NCBI GenBank assembly: GCA_034440615.1
Contig: JAOTOM010005179.1
Coordinates: forward strand, 877,001 to 941,000
DNA: 64,000 bases
Source of the DNA: Ashinkailepas kermadecensis
Lineage: Eukaryota; Arthropoda; Thecostraca; Neolepadidae
Direction of reading: 5' to 3'
Positions 11,144 through 21,400 of the stretch are shown piece by piece. How positions within the stretch are numbered: position 1 is the first letter of the stretch; each line of letters starts with the position of its first letter. Made by a program: the position numbers and the translations under genes. The notes under the pieces were generated by a model. It searched no databases, was not told the DNA's origin, and worked only from the letters and a program-made list of their open reading frames with translations.

Positions 11144-11506
11144 TGGCTGCTGGTGACACCAGTTGACAGGCTGCGTGAGAGAATAATACACTGACCAAGC
11201 TTCAAAACACAGGCTGCTGGTGACACCAGTTGACAGGCTGCGTGAGAGAATAAGACACTGACCAAGCTTCAAAACACAGGCTGCTGGTGACACCAGTTGA
11301 CAGGCTGCGTGAGAGAATAATACACTGACCAAGCTTCAAAACACAGGCTGCTGGTGACACCAGTTGACAGGCTGCGTGAGAGAATAAGACACTGACCAAG
11401 CTTCAAAACATAATAATACACTGACCAAGCTTCAAAACACAGGCTGCTGGTGACACCAGTTGACAGGCTGCGTGAGAGAATAATACACTGACCAAGCTTC
11501 AAAACA
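11144..11506. repeat. 67-bp minisatellite, about 5.3 copies, alternating variants
   Basis: The unit contains CTGCTGGTGACACCAGTTGA and ends ACCAAGCTTCAAAACACAGG. Successive copies alternate AATAATACACTG and AATAAGACACTG, giving a 134-bp dimer. The fifth copy is truncated to about 30 bp. CTGGTG-A-CACCAG is a 13-bp inverted repeat in each copy. Confidence 0.96.
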
Positions 11507-11630
11507 CCTTGTCGACCATATACTGTCAAAGTGCAAATGATTGATATGATATTGGTACTCGGCTACAAATACATCCTTTGGAACAGGAACACGGGCATTG
11601 AAATCAAATTTTGCAGTGCCTTCCACCGTC

Positions 11631-12004
11631 AATATCGACATCGGATGCTGTAGTGCACCATCGGCTGGAATATCGACATGGGATGCTGTAGTGCACCATT
11701 GGCTGGAATATCGACATGGGGTGCTGTAGTGCACCATTGGCTGGAATATCGACATGGGGTGCTGTAGTGCACCATTGACTGGAATATCGACATGGGATGC
11801 TGTAGTGCACCATTGACTGGAATATGGACACGGAGTGCTGTAGTGCACCATTGGCTGGAATATCGACATGGGATGCTGTAGTGCACCATTGACTGGAATA
11901 TCGACATGGGGTGCTGTAGTGCACCATTGACTGGAATATCGACATGGGGACTGTGTAGTGCACATCGGCCGGAATATCGACATGGGGTGCTGTAGTGCAC
12001 CAAC
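11631..12004. repeat. 38-bp minisatellite, about 10 copies
   Basis: AATATCGACATGGGATGCTG then TAGTGCACCATTGGCTGG at exact 38-bp spacing. Main variants are GGCTGG/GACTGG and GGGATG/GGGGTG. Confidence 0.97.
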
Positions 12005-12760
12005 GGATGGATGAGGCTATTTCCAATCCCCAATTTCTCATTTTCCCGCAACGAACATTAACATTCATCATAGCACCTGTCTGAAAACTTAATCATATTG
12101 TGTCATCATTTTAACATCTGCCTTTTAACACATATTGTGTCGTGGCCATGAGACAGGATCTGGTCTAGCATGGCAGCTACCTGGGCAGTAGCCGCCGAAG
12201 TCAACCATTCCACCATCCCAGTGATGTTGAATCGAACACGCGAGCAGCTAGAGGATCGGCTTTGTCTTTAGTGGGCTTTAATTTAACAGAAAAGTTAATT
12301 TTTGTTTGCTAGGTTGACTTCCATTCAAAACAATCCGTTTGGTGTCTTCCAGTCAAAACACCCACACCTTACTCGGCCTTGAGATGAGTTATCAAATGAA
12401 TTTTCACATCAAATCATCTTTCTTTCTTCACATCTTTCTTTCTTCTTTCCCATCATCTTCACATCTTTCAGCACATCAAATAGGTCTTATGAATCAAACC
12501 AATACCATAGCGAATCTTCAATATCGTGAATCGTATCCGAAAAGGTTCACGTGAGGTTTGCACCGGTGTTATCGCTTATCACGCAATTTTCAACATTGGA
12601 ATAAGCCTAATTTAAAGAATAAACTGAAAACCGGACATATAAAGTAATTATGACGCAGCAAAGAATCACATTGGACAATCACTTCCACAAACTTTGTCTT
12701 GTCCTCGTTTAATGTTTGGTTATACTTTCGACCAAAACTACCTTGAATGAGAACATGACT
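12005..12760. other. No recognisable gene; CT-rich tract
   Basis: Single-copy sequence with a pyrimidine-rich cluster of CATCTTTCTTTCTTC words at about 12413-12470. Confidence 0.5.
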
Positions 12761-12880
12761 GGGTCATGCTGGCGCGGTGACGTCCTTTGAGTGGCTCATG
12801 TTGGCGTAGCGACTCCTTTGAGTGGATCATGTTGGCGTAGCGACGTCCTTTGAGTGGGCCATGTTGGCGTAGGTCCTTTG
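12761..12880. repeat. 31-32-bp tandem repeat, about 3.7 copies
   Basis: CATGTTGGCGTAGCGACGTC then CTTTGAGTGG, with one copy lacking GA or CG bases. Confidence 0.92.
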
Positions 12881-14162
12881 GAACATTGTGTCCTTGAAAT
12901 GTAATACATGTTAGCTTCTTAGTGTTTTCTACCATCTACGAGATGTCTCGAAAATACCACCACATTTGTCATGTTGAGAACTTCACAATAACCTGACCTG
13001 AAGCTACCCGACACGTCATATTAGGTCCCAAGTTGGTAGGCACCTGAAGATACCGATAGTTCCCAGGGAGGGTGTGACGATATCTCTAGTGTAGTGTGTG
13101 AAAAAGTAAGGTTAGTGGTTCGATATAGCGTCCTTCAGCCGATCGTTCACTATAGCGCATCTGTCGATATCCACCGCGGATGGCACTGATAAGCTTAAAT
13201 TGCAATTGTTCCTGACCTGGAGAATGCATTTGTAGCCTCGTATCCAGATGATGTGAGTCAGTTGTATTTGGGCAGTAGGTGGTTGACAGAGTGTTGCACA
13301 GAGCGGTAAATGAGCGCCTGCGCATCGCTCACACAAATGTGTATGTGCTCGGCACTTTGCAGTTATCTTGAATATTTAGCAACGAATTAAATACAATTCG
13401 TTCTTGGTCGTACTCATTTAGTGGAATCAAGAATAGTCAGTACTCAAAAATATTTATCTATATCTTGCGCTGTAGTTTTACGCTCGCTGTGCTCTAAGGA
13501 CACGTAGCCTCGTTATTAGGCCAATAGCTGCCGTGTTATGAATTGGGAATGCAACAGCTCCAGGCCCATTCCAGTTTGATGTATGATTTGAGTTAGGCCA
13601 GTGCAGCCAGTCCAGGTTCAGCCATGCTGTGAGATCAATAGGACCAGCTACCTGGCCGCGCAACCACTTGTTGGAACACCATAGGTATCGACAGTCAGCC
13701 GTTGGTGCCTAAGGATGTCAACACAAAGCCTTAGCTGGTCCTTTTCGATTTGTCGGCAAAATTATTTCATACAAAACCATAGCCTTAATGTTAAATTTCC
13801 AAAATTCAAGTGGTGCATGAGTTGTTTGTTGCAAAACCATAGTGTTCTCCAGAATGGTCCTGGACCGGGTTATTGTAATGGGAGAAGGTAAGGAAATAAT
13901 TGGAGCCTCCTTTAGGTTGGAGGAGAGAACAGAGGCCGGTAACACTTAGGCATGGTAGAAAATAACCGTATTTTTACATCAAGTATTTAGTAGTGTTTAG
14001 TTTTTCTTTACTCCAGTGTAAGACACTGTGCAGTCAAAACACCAAGGGCGTCACAACCTTCAGTTTCCTGGTGGGGTCCAACCTTCGGGCACCGGAACAA
14101 TTTTCAAGTTAAATGGCTAAGATGGTGATGAAAGATCAGGTCGGATCCGGACCCCAGAGACG
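12881..14162. other. No recognisable feature
   Basis: Single-copy sequence. Short open frames on both strands resemble nothing I recognise. Confidence 0.5.
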
Positions 14163-14231
14163 TGGGACAGCGGTGGGACAGCGGTGGGACAGCGATGGGA
14201 CAGCGATGGGACAGTCGTGGGACAGCGGTGG
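14163..14231. repeat. 11-bp tandem repeat, about 6 copies
   Basis: GGGACAGCGGT units with G/A and C/T variants. Confidence 0.95.
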
Positions 14232-15911
14232 CAACGTGCATGATTAACACGACAGAATCGACACGCAAGTTGCTCAGTGCGCGAGGCAGCCACGAGACTC
14301 ATCCACAAGTTGAAGGACAAGCCATCTACCCCTTCCCCTTATCTCTAAAGTGGTAGAGTGGTGTCATACACCTAGCTTTGAGTTCGGAACTGCGCACAGC
14401 AGTGTTCCCCAGACCCTACCAGCGTGTCATTGCCCAAATAGTCGAAAAATGGCGAAGTTCAGGAAGGATATACTCCCCCAAAATACCAAGCCACATTCGC
14501 TACTGCTTCTGCCGTTCGTGTGTGCATCACTTCGGCAGACACTCACCAGAAACTGCGTGCTTCCAAGCAATTTCCCCTAGGATATTTCTCCCATAGACTG
14601 AACGAACAGTTCTGGGATCATCCAATAGATGGCAGTGGTATACCTCGCGCAGTTTTCCTGGAAAGGTTATGGTTGTTTTATTGCTAGGCTATGGCCGTTG
14701 TGCAATTAGAGTTGGGAGTGATCGATTCACTTCTGCCCTGAAAGCGCCTTGACAATGGAAAGTCACTAATGGCTGATCCACGCCCAGGAGACAGGCAGTT
14801 CAGTCTGAACACAGCCTCCGCTTATGGTGTAATCCCCATTCAGATCCGAGCCGTATTGAGCATTGAATGCCAAAGTGTTCCAGGTACACTCACGGCTAAT
14901 AACGTAATATAGTCCAGGTGCACAGACATCTCCGAATTCAATGTCCTCCCAGCCAAAACGTTTTCATCCTCGAGTATCGTTGAGTTTCGAATCAGCCGGG
15001 CCGAATATCGCCCAGTACCATCAGCCCATTTTCCCCATTATTTAGTCATAAAAACGCGCACCAGGAGGTGAAACCCGACTGGCCCCCGTGGCGGGCTCTC
15101 CAGGCGAAACATTTCCACGTCGGCAGGAGAAGAATTTTATAAAAGCCTACGTCACCCCCCGCCGACAGCCAACATGATTCATGGCGCTTATTCTCTGGGC
15201 CGTAAAGGATTTCTGGTTTCGTGCTCTCAGGCGCCAGATTATAGCTCAGTCCGGAACGCCCAAGGCATTCAATTCTCCAGTGCCGTAACCAGTCTCCCAG
15301 GAAACATTCAGAAAGGACGCTCGACGATGAGACACTCCACTACATTGTCTCAATCCATTGCTAAATGGGCGCATGTTTTCATGATGACTTCTCGTGATTA
15401 TTTATAAATAGCATAATTTATGGAAGCTCACATCGTTTCCCGTTATTTATGTGCATAATTGATGGGAACACAAACGTTTCGTACCGTTGTGCCGTCGTAC
15501 CTTCCAACCCATCCGAGAAGTTGGCTGCTCGATGCTCCCATATTTTAACCTTGAAGTCATGGAAGGTCGCACTGGAAAGTCGCACTGTGCCACCTCTAGT
15601 CATTGCGTACGTCAGCCCCCTTCAATCAATTCCATAAAATATCTTCCCTATTCAGTGTAATTTAATTAAGTTGATCATGGAATGCACATACAGTTATTCC
15701 CAGGTCAGGTATTTCAGAGCAGGCCTCGGCTGAATGTGTGGAGCAACAAATGACAATATATAATTGCCTGTTGTCAAAGGGTCAACCGATACATTTTCTT
15801 TCTGCGGAGCGACGGCGGTGCCTTGGCTCAGGAACTGCGGCATCGTTTTCCAGAAATCCGGATGCTCGTCGGTGACTCACAACACTTTAAAAAATCAATG
15901 TCATACCAAAC
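14232..15911. other. Single-copy stretch with a promoter-like spot
   Basis: No recognised gene. A TATA-like element sits at about 15134-15143 (separate entry), and a GTCATAAAA word at 15045. Confidence 0.5.
15134..15407 (+). promoter_or_regulatory. TATA-like element upstream of a 77-codon ATG frame
   Basis: TTTTATAAAAGCC lies about 30 bp before a C-rich stretch and AACATGATTC at 15174, a spacing in which a transcript would start just before the ATG. CCTACGTCACC follows the TATA. The frame 15174-15407 (77 codons) is unrecognised and ends near GATTATTTATAAATAG. The frame is short enough to occur by chance, and no splice structure is shown. Confidence 0.2.
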
Positions 15912-16882
15912 CAAGTGCAGTTGTGAGCCGTGTCCTGTGTCAAGTGCAGTTGTGAGCCGTGTCATGTGTCAAGTGCAGTTGTGAGTCGTGTCCTGTGTCA
16001 AGTGCAGTTGTGAGCCGTGGTGATCCGTGTCATGTGTCAAGTGCAGTTGTGAGCCGTGTCATGTGTCAAGTGCAGTTGTGAGTCGTGTCCTGTGTCAAGT
16101 GCAGTTGTGAGTCGTGTCCTGTGTCAAGTGCAGTTGTGAGTCGTGTCCTGTGTCAAGTGCAGTTGTGAGCCGTGTCCTGTGTCAAGTGCGGTTGTGAGCC
16201 GTGTCATGTGTCAAGTGCAGTTGTTAGCCGTGTCCTGTGTCAAGTGCAGTTGTGAGCCGTGTCATGTGTCAAGTGCAGTTGTGAGTCGTGTCCTGTGTCA
16301 AGTGCAGTTGTGAGCCGTGGTGAGCCGTGTCATGTGTCAAGTGCAGTTGTGAGCCGTGTCATGTGTCAAGTGCAGTTGTGAGTCGTGTCCTGTGTCGAGT
16401 GCAGTTGTGAGTCGTGTCCTGTGTCAAGTGCAGTTGTGAGCCGTGTCATGTGTCAAGTGCAGTTGTGAGCCGTGTCCTGTGTCAAGTGCAGTTGTGAGTC
16501 GTGTCCTGTGTCAAGTGCAGTTGTGAGCCGTGTCATGTGTCAAGTGCAGTTGTGAGCCGTGTCCTGTGTCAAGTGCAGTTGTGAGTCGTGTCATGTGTCA
16601 AGTGCAGTTGTGAGCCGTGTCACGTGTCAAGTGCAGTTGTGAGTCGTGTCCTGTGTCAAGTGCAGTTGTGAGCCGTGTCATGTGTCAAGTGCAGTTGTGA
16701 GTCGTGTCCTGTGTCAAGTGCAGTTGTGAGCCGTGTCACGTGTCAAGTGCAGTTGTGAGTCGTGTCCTGTGTCAGGTGCAGTTGTGAATCGTGTCATGTG
16801 TCAAGTGCAGTCGTGAGCCGTGTCATGTGTCAAGTGCAGTTGTGAGCAGTGTCATGTGTCAAGTGCAGTTGTGAGCCGTGTC
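15912..16882. repeat. 29-bp minisatellite, about 33 copies, with 300-bp higher order
   Basis: Unit: GTGCAGTTGTGAGCCGTGTC plus (C/A)TGTGTCAA. GAGCC/GAGTC and CCTG/CATG variants are mixed along the array. Two longer 39-bp units ending GAGCCGTGG at 16020 and 16320 are exactly 300 bp apart inside a stretch of about 200 bp with two differences. TGA within the unit keeps most frames closed. Confidence 0.97.
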
Positions 16883-16917
16883 ACCACGGGATGTCTCGCC
16901 TCGGGGGCGCGCCCAAC

Positions 16918-17000
16918 CATGTCATGTGTCAAGTGTCAAGCATCATGTGTCATGTGTCAAATGAAATGTGTCAAGTGTTAAGTGTCATACGTCAGGTGCA
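16918..17000. repeat. Decayed half-units of the 29-bp array
   Basis: Repeated CATGTGTCAA and AAGTGT words derived from the preceding array, without its GCAGTTGTGAG half. Confidence 0.75.
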
Positions 17001-17026
17001 CGGCAGAGGGGTGCGCACATGGTTGC

Positions 17027-17125
17027 AGGACAAAATATTGACACTCTTAATATTGAGCGCAAGATATGGACGCGCAAAATGTCGGCACGCTAAATATCGA
17101 CTCAGCAAAATATCGACACGCAAAA
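17027..17125. repeat. Degenerate 15-17-bp repeat, about 6 copies
   Basis: Variants of AATATCGACACGCAA repeated head to tail. Confidence 0.8.
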
Positions 17126-17197
17126 TGTATATCCGAAAATGATCGCCTGACAAATTATAGGATGACAATAGACAATATTAACATGAAACATGTCTGC

Positions 17198-17412
17198 CAG
17201 GTTCTCGTTCCAGCGATCGCCCAGGTTCTCGGTCCGGCGGTCTGCCAGGTTCTCGGTCCCGTGCACAGAGATCAGAGGGGCAGGCGGTCTGCCAGGTTCT
17301 CAGTCCGGCGGTCTGCCAGGTTCTCGGTCCCGTGCACAGAGATCAGAGGGGCAGGCGGTCTGCCAGGTTCTCGGTCCGGTGCACAGAGATCAGAGGGGCA
17401 GGCGGTCTGCCA
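17198..17412. repeat. 24/72-bp compound minisatellite
   Basis: GGCGGTCTGCCAGGTTCTC units, some separated by GTGCACAGAGATCAGAGGGG, giving a roughly 72-bp super-unit repeated about three times. The GAGATCAGAGG segment also lies in the right arm of the inverted element at 17991-18143, where it is single-copy. Confidence 0.92.
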
Positions 17413-17526
17413 GCCCCGCACGATTCCCAGCGTGCAACACTCTGGACAGGATACTTGATATTCTCCGGGAGGAAGCGATTCATAAATATCGTAATTGCGC
17501 GCTGACACAGCACCTTATCAGAATCC
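17379..17526 (-). repeat. Dispersed element, left inverted arm
   Basis: On the minus strand this segment reads TATGAATCGCTTCCTC, CAAGTATC, TGGCAGAC, CCTCTGATCTC and matches 17991-18143 on the plus strand over about 150 bp, by eye roughly three quarters identical. On the minus strand it gives an open frame of about 40 residues (DIYESLPPGEYQVSC) that has a stop in the other arm, so the match looks like a dispersed repeat rather than a gene. Confidence 0.8.
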
Positions 17527-17990
17527 TAAACCCGTGTATCAGAATGCACGGGCGCAATACTGAAAATATAGCCAAGGTCCAAAAAACAACTACATACATA
17601 TCAGGATGCCGGGCAAATCTGAGGGTGATCTTCGCTGCCTGTGTTTTCCATTCGTTCATCACTGTGGCAGTTGATTGCGCGTTCACTTCAAATTACATGA
17701 TTTTTATGTTGTCGACAAGTACCTATACCAGTGATGGTTGATGGTGGTCACGTTCCCGCTCTCTTGTCTCTTCTGCTTCACGTACTATTCTCGCCGCGAC
17801 CGAAGCGTAGCAGCCGTCATGATCAATAGCGACTCGACGCCCGGAGAGAGAGCCGCTCTCGTCGGCCGAGTCAGATGCGTGGGGCGCGACCACATAAATC
17901 GCATATGATTTTTGCCTGATGTTAATCCTTGTCAGGTTCTAAATGGACGATAGGGAAAAACGGTGCAAATAGCCAGCTTACGTTGCCATG
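17527..17990. other. Spacer between inverted arms
   Basis: Single-copy sequence with a CpG-rich portion (about 17790-17885) and no recognised gene. Confidence 0.5.
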
Positions 17991-18143
17991 TATTCTGATA
18001 TGATTAAGGTGTGGAGTCGGCGCAGGCGTCACGATGTTTATGAATCGCTTCCTCTCCGAGTACCCCAAGTATCGTATCAAGAATGATGGTCGCTCGGAAG
18101 GGTGCACACTTGGCAGACAGCTGGTTCCTCTGATCTCCGCACG
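17991..18143 (+). repeat. Dispersed element, right inverted arm
   Basis: Inverted copy of 17379-17526, sharing TATGAATCGCTTCCTC exactly and CCTCTGATCTC further on. It has no minisatellite expansion at its end. Confidence 0.8.
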
Positions 18144-18545
18144 ACGGAGCGAAGAAGTCCTCCACAACCACCCAGTCCCGATTCCCAGAATATGGAAATT
18201 CACCTGTCCTATTTAATGCAAGGTATTTGCGTGCGTACGACACGTACCGTACATGATGATCCGGTTGCATTTGAGACGCGTAACAAACCCAAAATAATGT
18301 CATCCTTGGTCGTCTGTTACGCCATCATTGATGCTTTTTCCTTTCTGGGTGCTTTAGTAGGATTTCTCAACACCTGTTAGCAGACTTCAGCATTTATTTA
18401 TGGAATGCTCTTCACTCGGGGAACAGACAGGAAGTTTCATATGTGGAATGGATGCATGATTCATTTCGAGCATGATTTCGCCGATAGTATAGAACCTACC
18501 AACCCACTGGACAGAGTTGAATATTCTTATCTAGTCCAGGAACAG
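18144..18545. other. No recognisable feature
   Basis: Single-copy sequence. Confidence 0.5.
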
Positions 18546-18600
18546 AGGCGGATACAGAGGAACCCTGGGGACGTGCCCGCCCTCCCCAAGAAAAAGTGAC
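18546..18600 (+). mobile_element. hAT-MITE-like terminal fragment
   Basis: CAGAGGCGGATACAGAGG followed by CCTGGGGACGTGCCCGCCC. CAG-N-GGCGG-type ends are typical of hAT-family non-autonomous elements. Related ends occur in this window near 36595, 36883, 37191 and 54294. The 19-bp array begins directly after it. Target-site duplication not identified. Confidence 0.4.
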
Positions 18601-18607
18601 GCTCCTC

Positions 18608-18798
18608 CATCCCGACACTGCACTACCAGCCCGACACTGCACTACCATCCCGACACTGCACCACCAGCCCGACACTGCATCACCATCCCGACACTGCACC
18701 ACCAGCCCGACACTGCACCACCAGCCCGACACTGAGCCGCCATCCCGACACTGCACCACCATTCCGACACTGCACCACCAGCCCGACACTGCACCACT
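18608..18798. repeat. 19-bp minisatellite, about 10 copies
   Basis: CCCGACACTGCACCACCAT or CCCGACACTGCACCACCAG at exact 19-bp spacing, partly alternating. Confidence 0.97.
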
Positions 18799-19140
18799 TC
18801 GGCCGCCGATCGCACGGCTAATGCCACTCGCCACAGTCCCCTGGCGTCCCGATGTTCGCGGTCGCTACTGACCGGGGTGGCGGCGGCGTGGCCCGTCCAG
18901 TGGCGGGGGTGGCACCTCACTGTGATGGTAGCTCTGGCGGCGACTGACCACTGCGCCGTCCGTCCCTCTGGAGAACAGTGTCGGCACGTGTCGCCGACCG
19001 GCCTGCTGGCCTGGCGTGCCTGAGTCAGGCCGGCCGCCATACACGTCCCGGCCTGCCGGCTTATCTCCACTCGGAACCATCGGCCGACGCCGTCCTACGC
19101 AGCCTCACAGCCGCCGGTTATAGCGGGCTGCTGCGTCGGG
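18799..19140. other. CpG-rich linker between two arrays
   Basis: GC-rich sequence with GGCCGGCC-like words and no recognised gene. Confidence 0.45.
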
Positions 19141-19944
19141 CCACAGCTGGGCAGGCCGTCTGTCCTGGTACCCGTGGGCTGGGCAGGCCGCCTGTCCTGG
19201 TACCCGTGGACCACAGCTGGGCAGGTCGCCTGTCCTGGTACCCGTGGGCCGCAGCTGGGCAGGCCGCCTGTCTTGGTACCCGTGGTCACAGCTGGACTAG
19301 CCGCCTGTCCTGGTACCCGTGGGCTGGGCAGGCCGCCTGTCCTGGTACCCGTGGACCACAGCTGGGCAGGCCACCTGTCCTGGTAGCCGTGGGTCACAGC
19401 TGGACTAGCCGTCTGTCCTGGTACCCGTGGGTCGCAGCTGGGCAGGCCGTCTGTCCTGGTACCCGTGGACCACAGCTGGGCAGGCCGTCTGTCCTGGTAC
19501 CCGTGGGCTGGGTAGGCCGTCTGTCCTGGTACCCGTGGGTCACAGCTGGGCAGGCCGCCTGTCCTGGTACCCGTGGGCTGGGCAGGCCGTCTGTCCTGGT
19601 ACCCGTGGGTCGCAGCTGGGCAGGCCGTCTATCCTGGTACCCGTGGACCACAGCTGGGCAGGCCGTCTGTCCTGGTACCCGTGGGTCGCAGCTGGGCAGG
19701 CCGTCTGTCCTGGTACCCGTGGGTCGCAGCTGGGCAGGCCGTCTATCCTGGTACCCGTGGACCACAGCTGGGCAGGCCGTCTGTCCTGGTACCCGTGGGT
19801 CGCAGCTGGGCAGGCCGCCTGTCCTGGTACCCGTGGGCTGGGCAGGCCGTCTGTCCTGGTACCCGTGGGCCACAGCTGGACTAGCCGCCTGTCCTGGTAC
19901 CCGTGGGCCACAGCTGGGCAGGTCGCCTGTCCTGGTACCCGTGG
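19141..19944. repeat. 38/32-bp minisatellite, about 22 copies, with 114-bp higher order
   Basis: The unit is CAGCTGGGCAGGCCGTCTGT then CCTGGTACCCGTGG(G/A)(C/T)C. A 32-bp form lacks the CACA/TCGCA part. A GTCTATCC variant occurs at 19627 and 19741, 114 bp (three units) apart, with identical neighbours. Every copy carries GGTACC. Open frames up to 327 codons arise because the unit lacks stops in several frames. Confidence 0.97.
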
Positions 19945-20045
19945 CGTCGTGCAAGGCGTGACAGGTACTCATTTACTTACACCGCGTGTGCTGCACTGAT
20001 CACCTCAGGCCGGCAAAAGCGCCACGCCACGAACGGCTACCAGCG

Positions 20046-20226
20046 CGTGGTGCGCAGCAACAGCCGAACGGCGGCCGTCTGACAGTCTCCATTCGCATAT
20101 CCTGCAGCATGGTACGCAGCAGCAGCCGTCTGATAGTCTCCCTCCGTGCATCATGCAACATAGTAAGCGGCGGCGGCCGTCTGATAGTCCCTCTCCACAC
20201 ACCCTGCAGCATGGTACGCAGCAGCA
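20046..20226. repeat. 51-bp diverged repeat, about 3.5 copies
   Basis: CAGCATGGTACGCAGCAGCA and CCGTCTGATAGTC motifs recur with starts at 20105, 20156 and 20207, and an older copy lies before them. Confidence 0.9.
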
Positions 20227-20640
20227 GTGTCTATGTGTATATCCAATGGTTTCTGTCGTGCATCGGGGTGTCTATGTACGTCGGATGGTTTGTGTGGTGT
20301 GTTGACGTGTCTATGTGTATGTCGATGATTTGCGTGTCGTGTGTCGAGGTGTCTATGTGTATGTCAATGATTTGCGTGTCGTGTGTCGAGGTGTCTATGT
20401 GTATGTCGATGATTTACATGTCGTGTGTCGAGGTGTCTATGTGTATGTCATTGATTTGCGTGTCGTGTGTCGAGGTGTCTATGTGTATGTCAATGATTTC
20501 CGTGTCGTGTGTCGAGGTGTCTATGTGTATGTCAATGATTTACGTGTTGTGTGTCGAGGTGTCTATGTGTATACCAATGATTTGCGTGTCATGTGTCGAG
20601 GTGTCTATGTGTGTCGGGCGGCTCGTGAGTAGTGTCGGGT
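20227..20640. repeat. 42-bp minisatellite, about 10 copies
   Basis: GTGTCTATGTGTATGTCAAT then GATTTGCGTGTCGTGTGTCGAG at exact 42-bp spacing (20351, 20393). The first copies are more diverged and contain GGATGGTTTGTGTG. Confidence 0.96.
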
Positions 20641-21400
20641 TGTCTGTCTGTGTGTGTGACTGATGGTTTGTGTATGTGTGTGCATCTGTATTTAAGTGTG
20701 TGTGTGTGTCGGATGGTTTGTGTATGCGTGTGTGTGTCTGTCTGTCTGTCTGTGTGTGTATATCTATGTCTGTATGTGTGTGTGTCTGTATATGTGTGTT
20801 TCTCTCTGTCTGTATGTGTGTGTGTCGGTATGTGTGTCTGTCTGTATGTGTGTGTGTGTCTGTATGTGTGTTTGTCTGTCTGTCTGTATGTGTGTGTGTC
20901 TCTCTCTCTGTGTATGTGTGTGTGTGTATGTCTGTCTGTGTGTGTGTCTGTCTGTCTGAATGTGTGTGTCTGTCTGTGTGTGTGTGTGTGTGTCTGTATG
21001 CGTGTATGTCTGTATGTCTGTGTGTCTGTATGTCTGGCTGTATGTGTGTTTGTGTCTGTATGTGCGTCTGTGTGTCTGTCTGTCTGTGTCTGCATGTAGG
21101 TCTGTCTGTCTGTATGTATGTATGTCTGCATGTGTGTCTGTATGTGTGTATGTCTGTCTGTCTGTGTGTCTGTATGTGTGTCTGTCTGTATGTATTTTTG
21201 TGTCTGTATGTGTGTGTTTGTGTGTGTGTCGGATGGCAGTGGTGGGTCTGCTGATGGTCTTGTCTGTCTGTCTGTTTGGCTGTCTGTGTGTCTGTATGTG
21301 TGTCTGTCTGTCTGTCTATGTGTGTCTGTATGTGTGTCTGTCCGTCTGTGTGTGTGTGTGTTTGTGTGTGTGTCGGATGGCAGTGCTGGGTCGGCTGATG
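20641..21400. repeat. (TG/TCTG/TATG)n low-complexity tract with embedded longer repeats
   Basis: About 760 bp of mixed TG, TCTG and TATG units. Embedded longer words (TCGGATGGTTTGTGTATG near 20708 with a related copy near 20660; TCGGATGGCAGTG near 21229 and 21373) show that it was also amplified in longer blocks. Cysteine/valine-rich frames here are artefacts. Confidence 0.95.

Noticed and set aside
18978..19961. 327-codon Gly/Trp-rich frame as a gene
   Set aside because: Generated by the 38/32-bp array, and the opposite strand is open as well.
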